From NCBI GenBank assembly GCA_023136785.1, contig JAGLQP010000100.1:1-6823 (forward strand): 6,823 bases of DNA. Direction: 5' to 3'. The DNA is from Spirochaetales bacterium. GTDB taxonomy: Bacteria > Spirochaetota > Spirochaetia > SZUA-6 > DRHE01. The translations under genes and the position numbers were made by a program. The notes beneath the pieces were generated by a model. It made no database searches and was not told where the DNA came from. It worked only from the letters and a program-made list of their open reading frames with translations. Shown here in pieces: positions 1 to 5,644 of this stretch (positions within the stretch are counted from its first letter, which is position 1; the number at the start of each line of letters is the position of its first letter).

Positions 1-471
1 ATCGACGGGCTTCATCAGAAGGCGGGCATTCCCAACGAGCGAGTGATCGAGTTGCATGGTAGCAACGCCTACATCAGCTGTCTACAGTGCCGCAAGCGCT
101 TCGAGTGGGAGGAGGTGCTGCCGTTTTTTGGCCAGCATCCGGCTCCATCTTCTCAGTGCCCCCGTTGCGATGACTGCGATGGCTGGCTCAAACCGGCTAC
201 GATCTCCTTTGGACAGGCCATGCCCGAGGAGGACACGCGGCGCGCCTTTGCCGAGGCAGCGAAGGCGGACCTGCTGATAACCGTGGGTACCTCCCTGCAG
301 GTGTTTCCAGCGGCGGGTATCCCTGGAGAAACCCGTCGTCACGGGGGTCAGGTTGTGATCGTCAACAATCAGCCAACAGGTCTGGATCACGAGGCGCAGC
401 TCATTCTCCGCGGTGCTGCCGGACAGATTCTAAGGATGCTTGCAGAGGAGGCGACCAGTGTTCGGAAGTAG
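1..471 (+). CDS. NAD-dependent protein deacylase, sirtuin (Sir2/CobB family), 5'-truncated by window edge
   Basis: This is the C-terminal 156 residues of a sirtuin; the reading frame is open from base 1, so the N-terminal NAD-binding GAG segment lies outside the window. Sirtuins remove acyl groups from lysines using NAD+, giving nicotinamide and O-acyl-ADP-ribose, in the cytoplasm. Visible landmarks: IDGLH at the very start (the end of the QNIDGLH motif), the catalytic His in IELHG (window residue 19), a zinc module of two C-x2-C pairs (CLQC at about 27-30, CPRC at about 53-56, with an extra Cys at 59), the FGQ-x-MP loop, the NAD-binding GTSLQVFPAA motif (about 96-105) and the late VIVNNQPT strand. 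The stop is TAG at 469-471. It is separated from the next gene by 74 bases and has no evident functional link to the sugar locus. Family assignment is secure; acyl-chain preference cannot be told from this part. Confidence 0.95.
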   Translation: MDGLHQKAGIPNERVIELHGSNAYISCLQCRKRFEWEEVLPFFGQHPAPSSQCPRCDDCDGWLKPATISFGQAMPEEDTRRAFAEAAKADLLITVGTSLQVFPAAGIPGETRRHGGQVVIVNNQPTGLDHEAQLILRGAAGQILRMLAEEATSVRK

Positions 472-485
472 CCTGTCTCGACAGG
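472..485 (+). other. Small inverted repeat directly after the sirtuin stop codon
   Basis: CCTGT and ACAGG pair around a CTCG loop, starting on the base after the stop codon. No T-run follows, so it is not a convincing intrinsic terminator. It could be a weak 3' hairpin or chance. Confidence 0.25.
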
Positions 486-532
486 ACGTTGCTTACAGGG
501 CACCGTGAGGTTGAAAGTATATAGTCTGAGAG

Positions 533-538
533 AGGAGG
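533..538 (+). promoter_or_regulatory. Ribosome binding site that decides the mutarotase start
   Basis: AGGAGG lies 7 bases before ATG 546 but only 1 base before the in-frame TTG at 540. This strongly favours ATG 546 as the start. Confidence 0.85.
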
Positions 539-545
539 ATTGACT

Positions 546-869
546 ATGAAGAGACACGGACAGCTCATCCGGGTAAAAACGGAGAAGTTGGAAGAGTACA
601 AGAAGTATCACGCGGAAGTCTGGCCGGAGATCCTCGAAATGATACGGAAATGCAATATTCGCAACTATTCGATTTATCACAAGGATGGTTATATGTTCGC
701 CTACTTTGAGTACGTAGGCACGGATTTTGCAGCCGACATGGCAAAGATGGCGGCGGATCCGAAAACCCAAGAATGGTGGGACATCATGATGCCCATGCAG
801 GAGCCCCTGGAAACAAGGGCGGACGGAGAGTGGTGGGCTGAGATGGAAGAGGTTTTTCACACCGATTAG
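546..869 (+). CDS. rhaM: L-rhamnose mutarotase family protein (RhaM, DUF718)
   Basis: A complete 107-residue protein of the family that interconverts alpha and beta anomers of L-rhamnose (and possibly related 6-deoxysugars) in the cytoplasm. Length matches E. coli RhaM (about 104 residues). From ATG 546 it aligns without gaps to the E. coli N-terminus as I remember it: the EEY...H-x3-WPE block places His22 at the position of the known general acid/base, followed by NYSIYHKDG (40-48), the paired Trp in EWWDIMMP (76-83) and the typical C-terminal EEVFHTD (101-107). An in-frame TTG at 540 would add two residues but is too close to the Shine-Dalgarno. It stands between the sirtuin and the control region of the URO-D operon; no strong promoter of its own is visible in 472-545. 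Fold and family are sure. The true sugar is not, since no rhamnose isomerase, kinase or aldolase is in view. Confidence 0.9.
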   Translation: MKRHGQLIRVKTEKLEEYKKYHAEVWPEILEMIRKCNIRNYSIYHKDGYMFAYFEYVGTDFAADMAKMAADPKTQEWWDIMMPMQEPLETRADGEWWAEMEEVFHTD

Positions 870-902
870 CGAATCAGGAAAAGATACCAGTACTTCACCG
901 TT

Positions 903-931
903 GGTTGTGGTTCAAAAAAAACTTGACAACC
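903..931 (+). repeat. Inverted repeat around an A-tract and the -35 box
   Basis: GGTTGT (903-908) and ACAACC (926-931) are perfect inverted arms 17 bases apart. The enclosed stretch holds a run of eight A (914-921) and most of the -35 hexamer. The A-run directly upstream of -35 could act as an UP-like element. The arms could be a protein site or chance; no poly-T follows, so this is not a + strand terminator. Confidence 0.35.
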
Positions 932-950
932 AGGCAGAATCGTTTAAAAT
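923..950 (+). promoter_or_regulatory. Sigma70-type promoter of the URO-D/LacI operon
   Basis: A perfect -35 hexamer TTGACA (923-928) is followed after 16 bases by TAAAAT (945-950), a 5 of 6 match to the -10 consensus. An A8 tract precedes the -35. Transcription would start near 957, about 50 bases before the first start codon at 1007. It is the best promoter-like sequence in the window and drives toward the first URO-D-like gene. Confidence 0.75.
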
Positions 951-953
951 ATA

Positions 954-967
954 GTTAAGCGTTTAAC
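954..967 (+). promoter_or_regulatory. Putative LacI-family operator
   Basis: GTTAAGCGTTTAAC is a near-perfect palindrome (GTTAA-n-CG-n-TTAAC, 12 of 14 positions symmetric) with the central CG typical of LacI/GalR-family operators. It begins 4 bases after the -10 box and covers the expected transcription start, the classic place for a repressor. The LacI-family regulator encoded at 3424-4470 in the same operon is the obvious candidate to bind it, which would give autoregulation. A weaker AAnCGnTT match centred at 941/942 sits 19 bases upstream over the spacer and -10 box and may be an auxiliary site. Binding is inferred. Confidence 0.7.
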
Positions 968-995
968 GTATAAGGTTTGACTATTTGATTGAGCG

Positions 996-1002
996 AGGGG
1001 AG
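996..1002 (+). promoter_or_regulatory. Ribosome binding site of the first URO-D-like gene
   Basis: AGGGGAG ends 4 bases before ATG 1007. An in-frame TTG at 989 lies upstream of this site and would leave it inside the gene, so ATG 1007 is preferred. A second ATG at 1003 is out of frame. Confidence 0.7.
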
Positions 1003-1006
1003 ATGC

Positions 1007-2176
1007 ATGGAACGAACGCAAAAATGCCGGGAAAAGTTGGAGCGGATGAACAAAACCCTTCGCCATGAAGAGGCAGATCGGGTCCCTATCAGCGATTTTT
1101 TCTGGGGTAGCTTCATCAAGCGCTGGCAGGAGGAGCTGGGACTCTCTGCCGACACCGACATCTATTCCTACTATGACCTGGACTGGATCGTAACCATTCC
1201 CAACATGGATCCCCACATCAAGAATTTCGATATCATCAGTGAGAACGACGAAGAGGTAGTTGTTCGGACCGGCTTCGAAGCGGTGATTCAGAAGAAATTC
1301 GCTGACCCGATGCCTCGGTACCTTGAATTCGATACAGACACAATCGAAAAGATGAAGGCTTTCGAGTTTGACGATCCCTGGGACGATCGACGCTTTTTCA
1401 AAGGAGGCGACAATCAGGTGGGCGGTGTGGGGGACGGATTTGTCAGGGACCTGCCTCCCTGGGTCGACACTGTCAGGGCCCTGCACCCCAATTTCCCGGT
1501 GTATGGTTCGTTGTGCGAGGGTATGGAGGAGCTTTGGCGGATCATCGGAAGTGAGAACGTGATGCTTTGGATCGGTCTGTATCCGGAGGAGCTGGCCGCA
1601 ATCGTCCAACGGGTCAACGAGTTCAATCTCGAGTTGGCCAAAGCTCAGATCCAGGCGGCCGGTGGCTTGCTCGACGGAATGGTAATTTGGGGGGATGTGG
1701 CCTATAGAAACGATATGCTGTTCTCCCCCGAGTATTGGCGCAAGTATTTCAAGCCCGGCGTGAAGGCAATTATCGATGTTTGCCATGAAAACGGGCTGCC
1801 GGTGATCTATCACGGATGCGGAAATGTCAGTCGGATATTCGAAGATTTCATCAAGGTCGGGGTGGACGCCTACAATCCTTTGGAGGCCAAGGCGGGCCTG
1901 GATGTGGTAGAGCTGCGCCGCAGCTACGGCCATCGAATCGGATTTTGCGGAAACATGGATGTCACGGTTTGGGCCGACGCAAGCGAGGAGGAGTTGAAGC
2001 GAGTGGTTTTGACCAAATTAAACGCCGCCAAGGGGGGAGGCTTCATCTTCCAGTCCGATCATTCGGTTCCCAGCAACGTGTCCGGTGAAAACTACGATTA
2101 TGTGGTCAAGCTGGTGAGGGAATACGGCAAATACCCCCTGGATCTCGGTGAATACGATATTCCGGAACTGGGCTGA
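1007..2176 (+). CDS. URO-D/MtaA-superfamily protein A (uroporphyrinogen decarboxylase-like, probable methyltransferase-type)
   Basis: A 389-residue TIM-barrel-type protein of the uroporphyrinogen decarboxylase superfamily (PF01208-like), first gene of the operon. Visible marks: N-terminal helix plus EEADRVPI (21-28, the superfamily's DRVP block), WGD (228-230) before FSPEYWRKYFKPGVKAII (239-256), H269-G-C271-G, a barrel-end loop GFCGNMD (312-318) and GGGF with a conserved His at 352 (SDHSVP), followed by GEN instead of the usual PEN. The HemE arginine motif (RPVWFMRQAGRY-like) is absent, so it should not make coproporphyrinogen. Family members of the MtaA/CmuA type move methyl groups between corrinoids and thiols using zinc held by H-x-C and a later Cys; here the later position is His. 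ATG 1007 is chosen over TTG 989 because of the Shine-Dalgarno. Substrate is unknown. It precedes gene B by 21 bases. Confidence 0.85.
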   Translation: MERTQKCREKLERMNKTLRHEEADRVPISDFFWGSFIKRWQEELGLSADTDIYSYYDLDWIVTIPNMDPHIKNFDIISENDEEVVVRTGFEAVIQKKFADPMPRYLEFDTDTIEKMKAFEFDDPWDDRRFFKGGDNQVGGVGDGFVRDLPPWVDTVRALHPNFPVYGSLCEGMEELWRIIGSENVMLWIGLYPEELAAIVQRVNEFNLELAKAQIQAAGGLLDGMVIWGDVAYRNDMLFSPEYWRKYFKPGVKAIIDVCHENGLPVIYHGCGNVSRIFEDFIKVGVDAYNPLEAKAGLDVVELRRSYGHRIGFCGNMDVTVWADASEEELKRVVLTKLNAAKGGGFIFQSDHSVPSNVSGENYDYVVKLVREYGKYPLDLGEYDIPELG

Positions 2177-2197
2177 GGGTAGAAGGGGAGATCGGGG

Positions 2198-3424
2198 ATG
2201 ACTCCGCGGGAACGGATTCTGGCCGCTATTGACCACAGGGAACCGGATAGAGTGCCGGTGGATCTGGGTTCCACTCCCAGCTCCGGGATCTCAGGCATTG
2301 CCTACGCTCGGCTCAAGATCCATCTGGGTGAGACCCGCGGTCACAACAGAGTGTACGACGTGGTGCAGCAGCTTGCCCAGCCGGAGGATTTTATCCTGGA
2401 TCGCTTCGCAATCGATGTTGTGGATATCGGCCGCACCTTCAACACTGCAGACTCGGACTGGTACAACGTTGAGTTGGCCGACGGCAGCAAAGCCCAGTAT
2501 CCGGCCTGGTTTCATCCTGTCCTGCAGTCCGATGGAAGCTGGGAAGCCTCAGTTGGCGGGCGGGTGATTGCGAAGATGCCTCCCGAGGGCACGTTTTTCG
2601 ATCAGACCTACTTCCCTTATATTGACGGCTATCCTGACTCCTTCGAGAACCTGTCCGAGGAGATGGGCAAGATCCTCTGGGCAGCCCTGGTTCACAGTCC
2701 CTGGGATCACATCTCAGAGCCGGATTTTTGGCAGACCCTGCGCAGCCGCACGCAGCAGCTCAGAGGTTCGACGGATAGTGCGTTGATGATCGTGGTGGGG
2801 TGCAATCTCTTCGAATGGGGGAGTTTCTTGAGGAGATTGGACAACTTCCTGATGGATCTGGTAGCGGACCAGTATAATGTGGAACGGCTGCTCGATGCGC
2901 TAATGGAGCAGCATCTCTCCTTTCTTGACAAGGTATGTACCGCCGTCGGTGATCTGGTGGACATCGCCCGCTTCGGGGATGACCTGGGAATGGATCAGGG
3001 ACCTTTCATGCCGCCGGAGATCTATGAGAAGCTTTTCAAACCTCGGCACGCCAAACTGTGCGACTTCGTGAAGAAGCACAGTCGAATGCACACCTTCATT
3101 CATACCTGTGGATCGATCTACGAGCTGCTCCCGGACATCATCGAAGCAGGATTTGAGATCATCAATCCTGTACAGACCAATGCGAGAAATATGGAGCCAG
3201 CTAAACTTAAGGCTGAGTTCGGTAAAGATTTGACCTTCTGGGGGGGTGGAGTCGATACCCGGCAGGTGCTGAACCGGGCCACGCCCCGGGAAGTGAAAGA
3301 ACACGTGAAGCGGCGGTTGGAGATCTTTGCCCCCGGCGGAGGTTTTGTCTTCAACACGGTACACAACATCCTCCCCGACGTGCCCCCTGAGAATATCGTC
3401 GCCATGTTCGAGGCGGTTGCCTAA
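2198..3424 (+). CDS. URO-D/MtaA-superfamily protein B
   Basis: A 408-residue uroporphyrinogen decarboxylase-superfamily protein, the longest of the three in this operon. It opens with TPRERILAAIDHREPDRVPVD (2-22), the typical start of the non-HemE URO-D-like group. Further marks: FGDDLGMDQGP (259-269), PEIYEKLFKPRHAKL (273-287), H302-T-C304-G in the metal-site position, EIINPVQ (320-326), FGKDLTFWGGGVDT (341-354) and the end block GGFVFNTVH-NILPDVPPENI. That end block closely resembles the HemE FNLGHGILPDTPPENV block and includes its conserved His (389). The N-terminal HemE arginines are missing, so heme synthesis is not expected. Start ATG 2198 follows AAGGGGAG by 7 bases. Its TAA stop shares one base with the ATG of the LacI-type regulator (TAATG), so translation is probably coupled. 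It is clearly diverged from genes A and C, so this is not a recent tandem duplication. Reaction and substrate are not known. Confidence 0.85.
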   Translation: MTPRERILAAIDHREPDRVPVDLGSTPSSGISGIAYARLKIHLGETRGHNRVYDVVQQLAQPEDFILDRFAIDVVDIGRTFNTADSDWYNVELADGSKAQYPAWFHPVLQSDGSWEASVGGRVIAKMPPEGTFFDQTYFPYIDGYPDSFENLSEEMGKILWAALVHSPWDHISEPDFWQTLRSRTQQLRGSTDSALMIVVGCNLFEWGSFLRRLDNFLMDLVADQYNVERLLDALMEQHLSFLDKVCTAVGDLVDIARFGDDLGMDQGPFMPPEIYEKLFKPRHAKLCDFVKKHSRMHTFIHTCGSIYELLPDIIEAGFEIINPVQTNARNMEPAKLKAEFGKDLTFWGGGVDTRQVLNRATPREVKEHVKRRLEIFAPGGGFVFNTVHNILPDVPPENIVAMFEAVA

Positions 3425-4470
3425 TGCCCTACGCAACACTGGCAGATATTGCCAAGCGAGCCAATAAGAGCATAGCCACGGTGTCTCGGGTTCTCAACGA
3501 CAAGGCAGATGAGGGAATCCGTATCAGCGAGGAAACCAAGCAACAGATCCTCACCTTTGCCAAGGAGCTCAACTACCGACCGAACTTTCTGGCCCGTCAT
3601 TTGGTACAGAAAGACAGCCGGGTCATCGGACTGCTGATCCCGGACATCATGCAAATCTTCTTTAACGAGATCTGTTATTACCTGAGCCGGAAACTGAACG
3701 AATCCGGCTACGATATCCTGCTGGCCCATAGCTACGAAGACCCGGAACCGGAGCGCAAAGCCATCGAAATGATCCTCTCCCGGAGGGTCAATGGAATTGT
3801 CGTAGCCCCGGCTAAAGGACAGCACAACCTGGAGCTTCTCGAGGACATCCGCAGCCGCAACATCCCGCTGATCCTCCTCGATCGTTATTTCATCGACAAG
3901 ATTTTTTACTCAGTAACCAGCGATGACGTGCAGGGCAGCTATCGCCTGGTCAGTCACCTGATCGATCAGGGCGCCCGCAATATTCTATTCCTCTGCGGGG
4001 ATCGAGAGACCAGCGTTACCATTGAGCGCATCGCCGGCTATCGGAAGGCGTTCCTCGAACAGAAGATACCTGTGGAGGAGCGGCTGTTTCTAGAAAGCGG
4101 ATTCTTCCAAAAGGATGGCTACAAGATTACCCGCCGGCTGATCGCGGATGGAGCGCTGAAAGGAGTAGAGGCAATCATGGGTGTCAACGACGAGATCGCC
4201 CTGGGCGTTCTTGAAGCCCTGTGGGAAGAGGGTGTCAAAGTTCCTCAAGATATCCTGGTCGCCGGCTACGGAGATGAGCGTTATTCCAAATACCTGCGGG
4301 TACCCCTTACCTCGGTCCAGCAACAGACCAGCGTTCTCGCCGAACATACCTACAGGCTGTTGATGAAGCTCATCGAAAAAAAGAAAATTCCCAAAATCAA
4401 TACAAAGGTCTCCTGCCAACTTATCGTCAGGGAATCAACGGTTCGAGAAAGGCAGGGGGGTGCCGCATGA
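3424..4470 (+). CDS. LacI/GalR-family transcriptional regulator
   Basis: A complete 348-residue regulator. The N-terminal helix-turn-helix is at about 5-25 (TLADIAKRANKS-IATVSRVLN), followed by the hinge block LNYRPNFLARHLV (49-61), whose Leu60 is at the position that inserts into the central CG of operators in this family. The effector domain is periplasmic-binding-protein-like, with VIGLLIPDI (67-75), LLDRYF (151-156), ERIAGYRKAF (201-210), VNDEIALG (254-261) and VAGYGD (279-284). The Asp/Arg and Asn-Asp residues at these places usually contact a sugar. It begins one base into the stop of URO-D-like B and ends in a 4-base ATGA overlap with URO-D-like C, so it is made from the same transcript. 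It probably represses the promoter at 923-950 through the palindrome at 954-967 and is released by a sugar or sugar derivative. Placing the regulator between enzyme genes is less common than at an operon end. Confidence 0.95.
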   Translation: MPYATLADIAKRANKSIATVSRVLNDKADEGIRISEETKQQILTFAKELNYRPNFLARHLVQKDSRVIGLLIPDIMQIFFNEICYYLSRKLNESGYDILLAHSYEDPEPERKAIEMILSRRVNGIVVAPAKGQHNLELLEDIRSRNIPLILLDRYFIDKIFYSVTSDDVQGSYRLVSHLIDQGARNILFLCGDRETSVTIERIAGYRKAFLEQKIPVEERLFLESGFFQKDGYKITRRLIADGALKGVEAIMGVNDEIALGVLEALWEEGVKVPQDILVAGYGDERYSKYLRVPLTSVQQQTSVLAEHTYRLLMKLIEKKKIPKINTKVSCQLIVRESTVRERQGGAA

Positions 4471-5525
4471 CATCCCGGGAAAGAGTTTTGGCGGCTTTTG
4501 CCCACAAGAAGCTGGATCGAGTTCCCACCTGGTGTGGCGCATCGCCGGAGTTCTGGGACAAGGCTAAGCTTAAGCTCGGGCTTGGCGACGAAGCTCTGCG
4601 AATTCGATTCCACGATGATTTCCGCAGAGTCTTCTCTCGATACGCAGGACCGGAAGCTTACAGCCCGATGGAGCATCTCAGCGAGGGTTCAATCTACCGC
4701 ACCCCCTTCGGTATCGAGCGCAGCGGGATCGGCTATGGTCAGCCCCGCTCCCATCCACTGGCCGAAGCTTCCCTGAAGGAGCTCGAGGAATACCCCTGGC
4801 CGGATCCCGACTGGATCGATATATCCCACATAAGGGATGATGCGCTGCTCTACGAGGGGAAGTATGCAATCCTGGGCGGTGAGTGGGCTCCCTACTGGCA
4901 TGACGCCATCGATCTGGTAGGGATGGAGAATTTCTACTACAAGTTGTACGATGATCCTCGCTTCGTAGAGTCATTGCTCACTCGTATCGTTGATTTCTAC
5001 GCCGAGGTAAGCCGAAGAACCTTCGAGGCTGCGGCGGATGCGATCGACATTTTCTTCATTGGCAATGATTTCGGTAGTCAGATGGGTCCGTTGGTGGGAG
5101 AGGAGCTGTTCCGACGGTTCCTGCTTCCACATTTGAAGCGGCTGATCGATCTGGGCCATCAGTACAACCTGAAAGTGATGCTCCACTGCTGCGGCGGATT
5201 CGCACCGTTGATCCCGGCGATGATCGAAGTCGGATTGGACGGACTGCATGCGATCCAGCCCTCCTGTATGGGTATGGATCTGGTTTCCCTTAAACTTGAG
5301 TTCGGGGACAGGATCCTGTTCAACGGCTGTATCGACTCCCATCATGTTCTGATAAAAGGGAGCCGAGAGCTGGTTCAGAAAAAGACCAGAGAGGTCATCG
5401 ATATCATGAAGCCGGGCGGTGGCTTCGTGGCTGGTGCCAGCCACGATACCATCCTCGAGGAAACCCCCCTGGAGAACGTCTTGACCATGTTCGATACCAT
5501 CGTCGAGTACGGAGTGTACAGGTAG
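4467..5525 (+). CDS. URO-D/MtaA-superfamily protein C
   Basis: A 352-residue protein, the shortest of the three URO-D-like proteins here. It starts TSRERVLAAFAHKKLDRVP (2-20), close in pattern to protein B. Other marks: WPDPDW (111-116, a segment common in this group), IGNDFGSQMGP (198-208), PHLKRLIDLGHQYNLKV (221-237), the metal-site-like H240-C-C242-G-G, a barrel loop FNGCID (285-290), PGGGF (316-320) and His326 in GASHDTI, then ETPLENV (332-338). The HemE arginine motif is absent. The H-C-C-G motif gives an additional Cys next to the presumed ligand, unlike A (HGCG) and B (HTCG). The start ATG 4467 overlaps the stop of the LacI gene by 4 bases, and a G-rich AGGGGGG (4454-4460) serves as its ribosome site. 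It is the last gene before a 119-base spacer and the binding protein. A methyltransferase-like role is an inference from family; the substrate is unknown. Confidence 0.85.
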   Translation: MTSRERVLAAFAHKKLDRVPTWCGASPEFWDKAKLKLGLGDEALRIRFHDDFRRVFSRYAGPEAYSPMEHLSEGSIYRTPFGIERSGIGYGQPRSHPLAEASLKELEEYPWPDPDWIDISHIRDDALLYEGKYAILGGEWAPYWHDAIDLVGMENFYYKLYDDPRFVESLLTRIVDFYAEVSRRTFEAAADAIDIFFIGNDFGSQMGPLVGEELFRRFLLPHLKRLIDLGHQYNLKVMLHCCGGFAPLIPAMIEVGLDGLHAIQPSCMGMDLVSLKLEFGDRILFNGCIDSHHVLIKGSRELVQKKTREVIDIMKPGGGFVAGASHDTILEETPLENVLTMFDTIVEYGVYR

Positions 5526-5558
5526 GGATCGGTTGTTCAAATCGAGGGGAGGTGATAC

Positions 5559-5579
5559 GGGTACAAATCCTGGGTACAA
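5559..5579 (+). repeat. Short direct repeat in the spacer before the binding-protein gene
   Basis: GGGTACAA occurs at 5559-5566 and again at 5572-5579, a 13-base period. The surrounding spacer (5526-5644) shows no clear terminator, no strong promoter and no CG-centred LacI-type palindrome. The repeat might be a regulator half-site pair; it might be chance. Confidence 0.4.
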
Positions 5580-5633
5580 CGGGAAACGGATGATCGCCTG
5601 TGCCTCATCTGTTTTCACGAAATAAATCTTTTA

Positions 5634-5639
5634 AGGAGG
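5634..5639 (+). promoter_or_regulatory. Strong ribosome binding site of the binding-protein gene
   Basis: AGGAGG, extended to AAGGAGGA, lies 5 bases before GTG 5645 and fixes this unusual start codon. The overlapping GTG at 5643 runs straight into TGA. A near-perfect site fits the high expression typical of transporter binding proteins. Confidence 0.85.
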
Positions 5640-5644
5640 AAAGT

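Noticed and set aside
489..525. Promoter for the mutarotase (TTGCTT ... TATAGT)
   Set aside because: The boxes are 25 bases apart and no -35 match exists at normal spacing, so it is too weak to list.
903..931. Intrinsic terminator after the mutarotase gene
   Set aside because: The stem is 6 A/T-containing pairs with a 17-base loop and no T-run after it on the + strand.
944..1933. Long open frame of 329 codons on the - strand
   Set aside because: It lies antisense to URO-D-like A, covers the promoter region and shows no recognisable family motif; the + strand frame has clear superfamily motifs.
3240..3246. Run of seven G in URO-D-like B as a phase-variation or frameshift site
   Set aside because: The frame is intact and encodes the expected Gly-rich GGGVD loop; the run is short and explained by the codons.
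1007..5525. True HemE (uroporphyrinogen decarboxylase) function for the three genes
   Set aside because: The N-terminal HemE arginine motif is absent in all three, each has H-x-C-G instead, no other heme genes are near, and three copies in a sugar operon make no sense for heme synthesis.
4971..5618. Open frame of 215 codons on the - strand
   Set aside because: It is antisense to URO-D-like C and to the spacer, with no motif or ribosome site of note.
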